Positions 1 to 6,304 of a stretch of DNA of 13,202 nucleotides are shown here, piece after piece. The DNA is from Actinomycetota bacterium. GTDB lineage: Bacteria; Actinomycetota; Actinomycetes; S36-B12. Every line of letters begins with the position of its first letter. Positions within the stretch are counted from its first letter, which is position 1. Made by a program: the position numbers and the translations under genes. Below the pieces are notes generated by a model. That model was not told where the DNA came from. It worked only from the letters and a program-made list of their open reading frames with translations, and did not search any database. The stretch lies in the NCBI GenBank assembly GCA_009726075.1, contig WLND01000009.1, forward strand, positions 1 through 13,202, in the 5' to 3' direction.

Positions 1-66
1 CGGGCCATCGACCGGATCGGGGATGATGTCGTCATCCGAGGCACGATCGGCGGCCTTGGCGCCTGA
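1..66 (+). CDS. ribD: C-terminal end of RibD (partial)
   Basis: An open frame runs from the first base to a TGA at 64-66 and encodes the last 21 residues of a protein ending VVIRGTIGGLGA. The tail contains an RIGDDV segment like the C-terminal end of the RibD reductase domain. RibD is the bifunctional diaminohydroxyphosphoribosylaminopyrimidine deaminase / 5-amino-6-(5-phosphoribosylamino)uracil reductase of riboflavin synthesis. Its place 14 nt before ribE matches the usual actinobacterial rib gene order. The rest of the gene lies outside the window, so the call rests on a short tail and on context. Confidence 0.7.
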   Translation, partial: RAIDRIGDDVVIRGTIGGLGA

Positions 67-80
67 TGTGAGGACGGCCT

Positions 81-677
81 ATGTTCACCGGCATTGTTGA
101 GGAGCGCGGCACGGTCGCCTCGATCGAGCCCCTTTCGAACGCGGCTCAGCTCGCCATCCGTGGCCGGGTTGTCCTCGCGGATGTCCGTCCGGGCGATTCG
201 ATCGCCGTAAACGGGGTCTGCCTGACCGTCGTCGAGCTCGGGCCCGACTACTTCACGGCCGACGTGATGGACGAGACCCTCAAGCGCAGTTCGCTGGGGT
301 CAGCGGTCGCGGGGGCAGAGGTCAACCTCGAGCGGGCCGCGCGGCTGGACTCACGCCTCGGCGGTCACCTCGTGCAGGGTCACGTCGACGGCACGGGGCG
401 GATCGAATCGATCGTGCCCGACGAGCACTGGACCGTGATGCACGTCTCCCTCCCGGAAGCCCTGAACCGCTATGTGGTCGAGAAGGGGTCGATTACGGTG
501 GATGGTGTCTCGCTGACGGTGGTTGCGGTCGACGATGCGTCATTCAGCGTGTCGCTTATTCCAACGACGCTGGCGGAGACAACGCTCGGCGTCCGACAGG
601 TGGGCGACGTAGTGAACCTTGAAGTCGATGCTATTGCCAAGTACGTCGAACGCCTGATGCAAGGAAGGCTCTCGTGA
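81..677 (+). CDS. ribE: Riboflavin synthase, alpha chain
   Basis: This 198-residue protein catalyses the last step of riboflavin synthesis, the dismutation of two 6,7-dimethyl-8-ribityllumazine molecules to riboflavin and a pyrimidine. It starts with the family hallmark MFTGIVEERG and shows the two internal lumazine-binding repeats. The repeated motif is GDSIAVNGVCLTV at about residues 38-50 and KGSITVDGVSLTV at about 135-147; GGHLVQGHVDG at 94-104 joins the halves. Length is typical for the family. GAGG at about 67-70 lies upstream of the ATG. The stop overlaps the ribBA GTG start by 4 nt, so the two are probably translationally coupled. It is sometimes named ribC. No FMN riboswitch could be expected here because the operon begins upstream of the window. 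Confidence 0.96.
   Translation: MFTGIVEERGTVASIEPLSNAAQLAIRGRVVLADVRPGDSIAVNGVCLTVVELGPDYFTADVMDETLKRSSLGSAVAGAEVNLERAARLDSRLGGHLVQGHVDGTGRIESIVPDEHWTVMHVSLPEALNRYVVEKGSITVDGVSLTVVAVDDASFSVSLIPTTLAETTLGVRQVGDVVNLEVDAIAKYVERLMQGRLS
661..668 (+). promoter_or_regulatory. Shine-Dalgarno site of ribBA
   Basis: AAGGAAGG lies 5 nt before the GTG at 674. It supports that GTG, which overlaps the ribE stop, as the ribBA start. The in-frame ATG at 782, at the edge of the catalytic domain, has no comparable site. Confidence 0.65.
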
Positions 678-2035
678 TCCCAGCAGATCAGATGTACCTG
701 GAGGATCCCACTCCGGACGTCATCGCAGCCCTCGATCAACCCGTGCCAACACAGCGCCCGACCGCGGAGGGCGCCGTGCGCATGGATCCCATCGAGTCTG
801 CAATCGACGCGATCCGCCGGGGCGAGGCGATCATCGTCGTCGACGACGAGGACAGGGAGAACGAGGGAGACCTCATCTTCGCGGCCTCTGCCGCCACGGC
901 GGCGCTCACCGCATTCATGATCCGGTACACCTCGGGCTACATCTGCGTCGGCATGGACGGGACAATCCTCGACCACCTCGGGCTCCCGCCAATGACCGCC
1001 GTGAACGAGGACAGGAAGGGCACTGCCTACGCCGTGTCCGTCGATGCGCGCGACGTGGTCGGCACCGGCATCTCCGCCGAGGACCGCGCCCATACGATCC
1101 GGGTTCTCGCCGACTCCGCCACAGAGCCCTGGGATCTCACCCGTCCGGGGCATGTCATGCCCCTGCGTGCCGTGACCGGTGGCGTCCTGCGTCGTGCCGG
1201 GCACACCGAGGCTGCGGTCGATCTCACCCGCCTGGCCGGGCTGTCGCCGGCCGGCGCCCTGTGCGAGATGGTCAACGACGTCGGCACCATGATGAATGCG
1301 GCCGACTGCCGGGCGTTTGCCGACGAGCACGGGCTCATGCTCGTCTCCATCGCAGATCTCATTCGGTACCGCCGCAAGAACGAGCACCTCGTTCACCAGG
1401 TGGCCTCAGCGCTGCTCCCCACCGCCTTCGGCGACTTCGTTGCGGTCGGCTTCCGCAGCGAGATCGACGGCATCGAGCACATTGCCCTGGTCCGTGGCGA
1501 GATCGGCGCCGGCGACGACGTGCTCGTGCGCGTCCATTCCGAGTGCCTGACCGGCGACGTCTTCGGGTCGTTGCGGTGCGATTGCGGTCCGCAACTCCAG
1601 GCCGCGCTGCGGCGCATAGCGGAGGAGGGCCGTGGCGTCGTTCTGTACATCCGGGGCCACGAGGGACGAGGCATCGGACTGCTGCACAAGCTCCAGGCCT
1701 ACGAACTCCAGGACAACGGACGCGACACCGTCGATGCGAACCTGGAGCTGGGGCTGCCGGCCGATGCACGCGACTACGGCACCGGGGCGCAGATCCTGGC
1801 CGACCTCGGTATCAGGAGCATGCGGTTGCTCACGAACAATCCGACCAAGCGGGCGGGGCTTGAAGGCTACGGCCTGTCTATTGTCGAGCCGGTCCCGCTC
1901 GAGATCGTCGCGAATGATCACAACGCCGATTACCTGCGCACGAAGGTCGAGCGCATGGGCCACACCATGACCGGCACCGGGGCCCAGATCGCCGAGACAG
2001 GCGCTGGTGGCGCCTCAATCGAGCCTGCATCGTGA
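674..2035 (+). CDS. ribBA: Bifunctional 3,4-dihydroxy-2-butanone-4-phosphate synthase / GTP cyclohydrolase II
   Basis: This 453-residue fusion carries the entry enzymes of both branches of riboflavin synthesis. Residues about 38-237 are the DHBP synthase domain, which converts ribulose 5-phosphate. It shows the acidic DDEDRENEGD loop (57-66), PGHVMPL (158-164) and RAGHTEAAVDL (174-184). Residues about 243-415 are GTP cyclohydrolase II, with zinc ligands C291, C302 and C304 in C-x10-C-x-C spacing, RGHEGRGIGL (327-336), DTVDANLELG (351-360) and LLTNNPTKR (385-393). All the motifs expected for two active domains are present. The first 36 residues before MDPIESA have no clear counterpart in the domain. 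A shorter product from ATG 782 is possible, but the Shine-Dalgarno site and the 4-nt overlap with ribE favour GTG 674. About 38 C-terminal residues after the cyclohydrolase domain look low in complexity. Confidence 0.96.
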   Translation: MIPADQMYLEDPTPDVIAALDQPVPTQRPTAEGAVRMDPIESAIDAIRRGEAIIVVDDEDRENEGDLIFAASAATAALTAFMIRYTSGYICVGMDGTILDHLGLPPMTAVNEDRKGTAYAVSVDARDVVGTGISAEDRAHTIRVLADSATEPWDLTRPGHVMPLRAVTGGVLRRAGHTEAAVDLTRLAGLSPAGALCEMVNDVGTMMNAADCRAFADEHGLMLVSIADLIRYRRKNEHLVHQVASALLPTAFGDFVAVGFRSEIDGIEHIALVRGEIGAGDDVLVRVHSECLTGDVFGSLRCDCGPQLQAALRRIAEEGRGVVLYIRGHEGRGIGLLHKLQAYELQDNGRDTVDANLELGLPADARDYGTGAQILADLGIRSMRLLTNNPTKRAGLEGYGLSIVEPVPLEIVANDHNADYLRTKVERMGHTMTGTGAQIAETGAGGASIEPAS

Positions 2036-2517
2036 GCGGTGCCGGCGCACCGACGGGTGGGATCGATGCCCCCGGGGTACGCGTCGCCGTCATTGCGGCC
2101 TCATGGCACGAGGTCGTCATGACCGGCCTGCTCGACGGCGCCGTCCGTGCCTGCGGCGAGTCCCGCGCGGAGGCAACGGTCATGAGGGTTTCCGGAGCCT
2201 TTGAGCTGCCGCTGCTGGCCAAGGCCTGCGCCGTGTCCGGGCGATTCGATGCCGTGGTCGCCCTGGGCGTCATCATCCGGGGCGGCACGCCCCACTTTGA
2301 GTACGTGTGCGACGCGGCGACATCAGGCCTGGCCCAGGTGGCGCTCGACACGATGGTGCCGGTGGGCTTCGGCCTGCTCACCTGCGACAACGAGCAGCAG
2401 GCCCTCGATCGGGCCGGCCTTCCGGGCGCTGTCGAGGACAAGGGAGCCGAGGCCACGTGGGCGGCGCTCACCAGCGTGGCTGCCCTGCGTGCGCTTCAGG
2501 CGTCCGTTCAGGCCTAG
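2032..2517 (+). CDS. ribH: 6,7-dimethyl-8-ribityllumazine synthase
   Basis: This 161-residue protein condenses the products of the two RibBA branches to make lumazine, the substrate of riboflavin synthase. Recognisable motifs are SGAFELPL (54-61), GVIIRGGTPHFEYVC (79-93, with the catalytic histidine H88), PVGFGLLTCDNEQQALDRAG (110-129) and the phosphate-binding EDKGAEATWAAL (135-146). The protein normally assembles as pentamers or 60-mer shells in the cytosol. Its GTG start overlaps the ribBA TGA by 4 nt, so translational coupling is likely. Length is normal for the family. The N-terminal 15 residues are a Gly/Ala-rich leader, usual for the variable start of this family. Confidence 0.96.
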   Translation: MSGAGAPTGGIDAPGVRVAVIAASWHEVVMTGLLDGAVRACGESRAEATVMRVSGAFELPLLAKACAVSGRFDAVVALGVIIRGGTPHFEYVCDAATSGLAQVALDTMVPVGFGLLTCDNEQQALDRAGLPGAVEDKGAEATWAALTSVAALRALQASVQA

Positions 2518-2526
2518 GCTGAGGTC

Positions 2527-2790
2527 GTGAAGACGTTCGATGAGCTCTATGCCGAGCTGGTTCGCAAGACTTCGTACGGCGACGAGGATTCCGGCACGGT
2601 GAGGTTGCTCGCGCAGGGAGTCCACGCGGTCGGCAAGAAAGTGGTCGAGGAGGCCGCCGAGTCCTGGATGGCGGCGGAGCACGAGGGACCGGAGCGGACC
2701 GCCGAGGAGATCTCCCAACTGCTCTATCACGTGCAGGTCCTCATGCTTGCATCGCACGTGAGCCTTGACGACGTGTATCGGCGGCTCTGA
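2527..2790 (+). CDS. hisE: Phosphoribosyl-ATP pyrophosphatase
   Basis: This 87-residue all-helical protein hydrolyses PR-ATP to PR-AMP, the second step of histidine synthesis. The MazG-like signature is clear: GKKVVEEAAESWMAAEHE (36-53), followed by AEEISQLLYHVQVLM (59-73), whose acidic residues bind the metal. Length is typical for stand-alone HisE. The GTG at 2527 gives the usual N-terminus MKTFDELYAEL. It follows ribH by 9 nt and precedes hisG by 6 nt, so it lies in the same transcript. The pairing of hisE with hisG directly after ribH is an arrangement familiar from actinobacteria. Confidence 0.95.
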   Translation: MKTFDELYAELVRKTSYGDEDSGTVRLLAQGVHAVGKKVVEEAAESWMAAEHEGPERTAEEISQLLYHVQVLMLASHVSLDDVYRRL

Positions 2791-2796
2791 CCCCTC

Positions 2797-3642
2797 ATGC
2801 TCAAGGTTGCAGTACCGAACAAGGGTCAACTCGCTGAACCCGCGCGAAGCATGCTGCTCGAGGCGGGTTACCTGCGTGATGCGGGGGTCCGCGACCTCGT
2901 CGTCCATGACCCGATCAACGATGTCGAGTTCTTCTTCCTGCGCCCGAAGGACATCGCCATCTACGTCGGGGAGGGCACCCTGGATGCCGGTATAACCGGC
3001 CGCGACATGCTGCTCGACTCGGGCGCGAGCGCCACCGAACTGCTGCCCCTGGGCTTCGCCCCCTCCAATTTCAGGTTGGCCGCGCCCAAGGGAATGGCCA
3101 CGGTGCCGGCCGATCTCGCAGGCAAGCGCATTGCCACGTCGTACGCGGGCCTGCTCAACGCCTGGCTCACCGAGCAGGGCATCGAGGCCCGGGTCGTCCG
3201 CCTCGACGGCGCGGTCGAGAACGCAGTTGCCCTCGGGGTGGCCGATGCAGTGGCCGACGTCGTCGCGACAGGCACGACGTTGAAGCGTGCGGGCCTTGAG
3301 CTCGTGGGCGACGTGCTCCTCAGGTCAGAGGCGCTGGTCGTCCGGCGGATCGGTGCCCCGGCAGATCTCGCCGTCGACACGTTCGTCCGACGCCTCCACA
3401 GCGTCATGGTTGCCAGGTCGTACGTCCTCGTCGACTACGACATCGAGACCTCGCTCCTCGAGCGAGCATGCGTCATCACGCCGGGACTCGAGTCGCCCAC
3501 CGTCTCGTCATTGCACGACCCTCGGTGGTCGGCCGTGCGCGCGATGGTTCCGGCGGCCGATGTTCATCGCATCATGGACGAGTTGTACGACATGGGTGCC
3601 CGCGGCATCCTCGTGACCGATATCCACGCGTGCCGCCTGTGA
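2797..3642 (+). CDS. hisG: ATP phosphoribosyltransferase, long form
   Basis: HisG joins ATP and PRPP to form phosphoribosyl-ATP, the committed and histidine-inhibited step of histidine synthesis. The 281-residue length is that of the long form, which carries its own regulatory domain and does not need HisZ. The catalytic half begins LKVAVPNKGQL and holds the PRPP loop DVVATGTTLKRAGLELV (about 152-168). The C-terminal ACT-like regulatory domain starts near residue 210 and includes PTVSSLHDPRW and MDELYDMGARGILVTDI, ending in the family-typical CRL. The ATG at 2797 lies 6 nt after hisE with no strong ribosome-binding site, so coupling to hisE is likely. Its stop overlaps the next gene. Confidence 0.96.
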   Translation: MLKVAVPNKGQLAEPARSMLLEAGYLRDAGVRDLVVHDPINDVEFFFLRPKDIAIYVGEGTLDAGITGRDMLLDSGASATELLPLGFAPSNFRLAAPKGMATVPADLAGKRIATSYAGLLNAWLTEQGIEARVVRLDGAVENAVALGVADAVADVVATGTTLKRAGLELVGDVLLRSEALVVRRIGAPADLAVDTFVRRLHSVMVARSYVLVDYDIETSLLERACVITPGLESPTVSSLHDPRWSAVRAMVPAADVHRIMDELYDMGARGILVTDIHACRL

Positions 3643-4067
3643 CCGGCGCCGGGGCTGCCATCACCGTTCGTCGCCGCGTGGCGTGGAATGAGACCGATGC
3701 CGCCGGCCACAACCACTTCTCGGCCGCCTTTCGCTGGCTCGAGGAGGCCGAGCACCTGTTGTTCCGGTGCCTGGGCGTCGAACCGGCGCTCATCGATCGC
3801 ATCCCTCGCGTGCACATCGAGGTCGACTACGCCGATCGGCTGTATTTCAGCGACGTCATCGATGTGAGCGTCTCGGTCGCACGTGTCGGTACCTCGTCGT
3901 GCTCGTTTGACTTCGAGGTCCGGAAGGCCGATGGATCCCGGGCCATCACCGGCTCCTACGTGATCGTGCACGCCTCGAGCACGTCAAGCGGTTCGGCGGC
4001 CTGGCCGACGGCGGTCAGCGAAGCGCTGTCCCGTCCGCAGGAATTCACTCGCGACCATTCCGCCTAG
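3639..4067 (+). CDS. Hotdog-fold acyl-CoA thioesterase (4HBT / YbgC-FadM-like)
   Basis: This predicted 142-residue protein resembles the 4-hydroxybenzoyl-CoA thioesterase class, which hydrolyses acyl-CoA thioesters. The family's first block is visible at residues 16-39: WNETDAAGH, with candidate catalytic Asp D20, then FRWLEEAEHLLFR, which forms the central hotdog helix. PRVHIEVDYADRLYFSDVIDVSV (56-78) is the typical middle strand region. The GTG at 3639 overlaps the hisG TGA by 4 nt and gives a normal family length. The frame stays open up to an ATG at 3468, but that would bury 57 extra residues inside hisG, so I reject it. No Shine-Dalgarno is visible, which suggests coupling to hisG. The substrate is unknown. 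It could be a housekeeping thioesterase or act on acyl-CoA from a nearby catabolic route. Confidence 0.8.
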   Translation: MTGAGAAITVRRRVAWNETDAAGHNHFSAAFRWLEEAEHLLFRCLGVEPALIDRIPRVHIEVDYADRLYFSDVIDVSVSVARVGTSSCSFDFEVRKADGSRAITGSYVIVHASSTSSGSAAWPTAVSEALSRPQEFTRDHSA

Positions 4068-4096
4068 CGGTTGTCGTCTGAGCGCAAGGCACGTCA

Positions 4097-4118
4097 GGCG
4101 GTCGGCCGCATTGCCGCC
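4097..4118 (+). terminator. Weak GC-rich hairpin after the rib/his operon
   Basis: GGCGG at 4097-4101 can pair with CCGCC at 4114-4118 around a 12-nt loop, in the 83-nt gap after the thioesterase gene. There is no T-run after it, so it is not a classical intrinsic terminator. It may weakly terminate or simply be chance in GC-rich DNA. Confidence 0.25.
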
Positions 4119-4119
4119 C

Positions 4120-4143
4120 TGTGACATGCGATATTTGATAAAT
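4120..4143 (+). promoter_or_regulatory. Candidate promoter/operator of the GntR gene
   Basis: The 30 nt before the regulator gene are AT-rich against a GC-rich background. TTGCCG (4111-4116) and TTTGAT (4134-4139), separated by 17 nt, form a weak -35/-10 pair. GATAAA at 4137-4142 is an alternative -10. Either would start transcription within a few bases of the ATG at 4151, and no Shine-Dalgarno is visible, so the mRNA may be leaderless. ATTTGATAAAT (4133-4143) is an imperfect dyad (ATTT, 3 nt, AAAT). TGTGACAT (4120-4127) precedes it. Both elements recur in altered spacing upstream of the binding-protein gene, so this may be an autoregulatory operator. Weights of the individual matches are low. 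Confidence 0.4.
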
Positions 4144-4150
4144 TCCGACC

Positions 4151-4879
4151 ATGCTCACGAAGGCTCAGCTCGAAAGCGCCTCGGACGTCGCGGCCCAGGC
4201 CCTGTTCGATGCGATCGTGGACGGCCGCATCCCACCAGGAGCGCCCCTGCGGCTCAAGGAGCTCTCCGAGCAACTCGGCATGAGCATGATGCCGGTTCGC
4301 GAGGCAATCCGTCGGCTGGCTGCCCTTGACCTCGTCGAAATCGAACCTCGCAAGGGCGCCCGCGTCCGCGAGATGACCATCGATGACCTTCAGGACACCT
4401 ACTTCACCCGGGTCCATCTCGAGAGCATCGCGGTCTGGGAGGCAGCCAAGCGCTTTGGCCCGGAGGACCACGAGAAGGCGTCCGCGGCACTCGATGATCG
4501 GGCCAGGGCCGAGGCTGCTGGGGATCGCGTTGGCGAACGCGATGCCCACGAGCGGTTTCACTTCGCGCTCTACGAGGCATCACGCCGCGTGTGGATCGTC
4601 CGCAGCATCCTGCCTGCGTGGCGCAATTCGGAGCGCTATCGAGTGGGTGCCCTGCGTCGCCACGAGATGCAGGGGGAGCGCGATAACGAGCACGCGCAGT
4701 TGCTCGCGGCCCTCGGCCGGGGCGATGGCGATGATGCGGTGCGTTGGATGGTGGCGCACCTCGATACGTCGGTGCGCATGTCGGCTGAATCCCTGGCCGA
4801 GCTGAGCGGCGATCCGGCCCCGCCGGTGTCCCTGCCTCGGGCGGGGGAGATCGTGTCCGGTTTGCTTGCGGCGGAATAG
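4151..4879 (+). CDS. GntR-family transcriptional regulator, FCD subfamily
   Basis: This 242-residue protein has an N-terminal winged helix-turn-helix (about 9-75), including LSEQLGMSMMPVREAIRRLAALDLVEIEPRKGARV-type recognition elements split over residues 38-72. It is followed by an all-helical FCD effector domain (about 78-215). FCD domains bind small organic acids, often through a metal. Here HERFH (133-137), H181 in EHAQLLAAL and H203 in MVAHLD match the metal-site blocks. The first ligand, normally Asp (DxxFH), is H133. Such regulators usually repress adjacent catabolic or transport genes and are released by a substrate or intermediate. It lies 177 nt before a transporter operon on the same strand, so that operon is the likely target. 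ATG 4151 is used without a visible ribosome-binding site. The effector is unknown. Confidence 0.9.
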   Translation: MLTKAQLESASDVAAQALFDAIVDGRIPPGAPLRLKELSEQLGMSMMPVREAIRRLAALDLVEIEPRKGARVREMTIDDLQDTYFTRVHLESIAVWEAAKRFGPEDHEKASAALDDRARAEAAGDRVGERDAHERFHFALYEASRRVWIVRSILPAWRNSERYRVGALRRHEMQGERDNEHAQLLAALGRGDGDDAVRWMVAHLDTSVRMSAESLAELSGDPAPPVSLPRAGEIVSGLLAAE

Positions 4880-4952
4880 CCCTCGGCCCGCTGCGTATTG
4901 CGTTAATCTGACGCTCGTCAGGTAAACATCTTGTAACGACCGTCGAAATCGC

Positions 4953-4981
4953 TTGAACGGTCCTTGATCAAATGTCACAAT
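4953..4981 (+). promoter_or_regulatory. Candidate sigma-70-type promoter of the transporter operon
   Basis: TTGAAC (4953-4958) and CACAAT (4976-4981) are separated by exactly 17 nt and match the housekeeping consensus at 4 of 6 positions each. Transcription would start near 4988 and leave a leader of roughly 70 nt before the ATG at 5057. It lies in the only sizeable gap before the five transporter genes. Other -35-like hexamers occur in the region, so the exact promoter is uncertain. Confidence 0.4.
4964..4979 (-). promoter_or_regulatory. Candidate operator for the GntR regulator
   Basis: The perfect 8-nt palindrome TTGATCAA (4964-4971) sits in the spacer of the candidate promoter, and ATGTCACA (4972-4979) follows and overlaps its -10. 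Read on the minus strand this is TGTGACATTTGATCAA. It shares TGTGACAT and, with one mismatch, TTTGATAAA with the region before the GntR gene. A protein bound here would block RNA polymerase. In two short intergenic regions a shared 8-mer can occur by chance, so this is a suggestion only. Confidence 0.35.
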
Positions 4982-5021
4982 TCATCGACTCCGCACCCGC
5001 GGAGGAGATTCGTAGCAGGGC

Positions 5022-5037
5022 AGGGCCAGTTGGCCCT
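5022..5037 (+). promoter_or_regulatory. Stem-loop in the leader of the binding-protein gene
   Basis: AGGGCCA (5022-5028) and TGGCCCT (5031-5037) are perfect inverted repeats separated by GT. As RNA they would form a 6-bp stem with an AGUU loop, 9 nt before the Shine-Dalgarno. It has no T-run and so is not a terminator. It could stabilise the mRNA or tune initiation of the highly needed binding protein. Confidence 0.35.
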
Positions 5038-5046
5038 CACTCAATC

Positions 5047-5053
5047 AGGAGGT
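5047..5053 (+). promoter_or_regulatory. Strong Shine-Dalgarno site of the binding-protein gene
   Basis: AGGAGGT is a near-perfect anti-16S match, 3 nt before the ATG at 5057 when the whole motif is counted (about 5 nt from the GGAGG core... AGGAGG ends at 5052). It is the strongest such site in the window. It fixes the start at 5057 rather than at the upstream in-frame ATG 4973-region or 4964-region codons, and puts a lipoprotein signal at the very N-terminus. Confidence 0.75.
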
Positions 5054-5056
5054 GGC

Positions 5057-6304
5057 ATGAGGGTTCGTCTCATGGCAGTAGCGGCGGCAGTCGGTGCTAG
5101 TTCGCTCGTCTTGGCCGGATGCGTGTCGTCCGGATCTACCAGTTCCGAGGCAAGCTCGGCGCCCGCAGAGGCTTCGGCCGCGGCATCAACCGCTGCATCA
5201 GCTGCCGCGCCGAGCGGTGACCCGCTCGTTCTCGGCATCGTGCAGGCAGGCTCTGGCTTCATGGGCCCGATCGACACGCCGGCTCGCAACGCGCTTCTCA
5301 TGGAGGTTGACGCAGTCAACGCCGCAGGTGGCGTCAACGGGCAGCCGATCAAGGTCGAGTTCATCGACACCGAGACCAAGTTCGAGAAGTACGCCCCGGC
5401 GGCCGAAGAGGTCATCGGCAAGGGTGCCAACGTCCTCGTCGTCACCTGCGACTACGACGTCTCCTCCCCGGCAGCGCTCGTCGCAGAGGGCAAGAACATC
5501 CTCAACGTCGCGCCGTGCATCGGTGACCCGATCTACGGTCCCAAGGGCGGCCTCAAGCTCGGCTTCTCCATGGGCGATGGCGTACCCGGCGAGGCATCGG
5601 TCATGGCCGAGTTCGCCAACAGCAAGGGCTGGAAGAACGCCGTCCTGCTCAAGGACACCTCGATCAAGTACACGCAGAACCAGTGCGCCGTGTTCGAGAA
5701 GCGCTTCACCGAGCTCGGTGGCACGGTCGTGAAGTCCTACGACTACGTCCAGGGTGATTCCGTCAAGGAGACCGTGTCGAAGATCTCGGCGGCGGGCGCT
5801 CCCGACGTCATCATCAACTGCGGGTACAACCCGGGTGGCGGCACCGTCGCCAAGGAGATCCGCGATGGCGGCCTCGCAACCCCGATCGTCTCCGGTTTCG
5901 GCATGGACGGCGACTTCTGGGTCGGCGCTATCCCGAATCTGTCCGACTACTACGTCGTCACGTACAACGCCAAGAACGGTGACGATGCCAACGCAGCCGT
6001 CAACGACTACGCGGCCGCATACGAGAAGCAGTACGGCGCCAAGCCGGATGTCGGTGGCTTCGTCACCGGCCCGACCACGCTTCAGGTGATCCTCGAGGCG
6101 TACAAGCAGGCCGGCAGCTGGGACGGCGACAAGCTGACCGCAGCGCTCGAGGGATTCAAGGACGTGCCGACACTGGCCGGCCCGACCTCGTTCTCCCCTG
6201 ACCTGCACATCAACGTGGGCCGCCCGATGGCGATCCTCGAGGTCAAGGACGGCAAGCTGAACTTCATCGAGGCTGTTGCCCCCGAGAAGGTCGTCTTCCC
6301 GTAA
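5057..6304 (+). CDS. ABC transporter substrate-binding lipoprotein, Liv/HAAT type
   Basis: This 415-residue protein captures the solute outside the membrane and delivers it to the LivHM-like permease. Residues 1-21 are a lipoprotein signal peptide with lipobox LAGC, lipidated at C22. A Ser/Ala-rich tether follows (23-54). The rest is a two-lobed periplasmic-binding fold of the leucine-binding (Peripla_BP_6) type: LVLGIVQAGSGFMGP opens lobe 1, NAAGGVNGQPIKV (88-100) is a family hallmark, and GGFVTGPTTLQVILEAYKQAG (333-353) is the usual C-terminal helix region. Four more cysteines (C131, C154, C210, C255) may form two disulfides. The frame stays open upstream to 4964, but that extension would cover the promoter and leader and bury the signal peptide. 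The ligand cannot be read from sequence: amino acids, amides, urea-like compounds and aromatic acids are all known for the class. Confidence 0.92.
   Translation: MRVRLMAVAAAVGASSLVLAGCVSSGSTSSEASSAPAEASAAASTAASAAAPSGDPLVLGIVQAGSGFMGPIDTPARNALLMEVDAVNAAGGVNGQPIKVEFIDTETKFEKYAPAAEEVIGKGANVLVVTCDYDVSSPAALVAEGKNILNVAPCIGDPIYGPKGGLKLGFSMGDGVPGEASVMAEFANSKGWKNAVLLKDTSIKYTQNQCAVFEKRFTELGGTVVKSYDYVQGDSVKETVSKISAAGAPDVIINCGYNPGGGTVAKEIRDGGLATPIVSGFGMDGDFWVGAIPNLSDYYVVTYNAKNGDDANAAVNDYAAAYEKQYGAKPDVGGFVTGPTTLQVILEAYKQAGSWDGDKLTAALEGFKDVPTLAGPTSFSPDLHINVGRPMAILEVKDGKLNFIEAVAPEKVVFP

Noticed and set aside
1..80. FMN riboswitch before ribE
   Set aside because: The upstream sequence codes for the end of ribD and leaves only 14 nt between genes, with no room for an RFN element.
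470..1396. A 308-codon minus-strand open frame opposite ribE and ribBA
   Set aside because: It is antisense to two well-conserved enzymes and shows no domain or ribosome-binding site.
4964..5056. N-terminal extension of the binding protein to 4964
   Set aside because: It would put 31 polar residues before a perfect lipoprotein signal and cover the candidate promoter and leader. The AGGAGGT site fixes the start at 5057.
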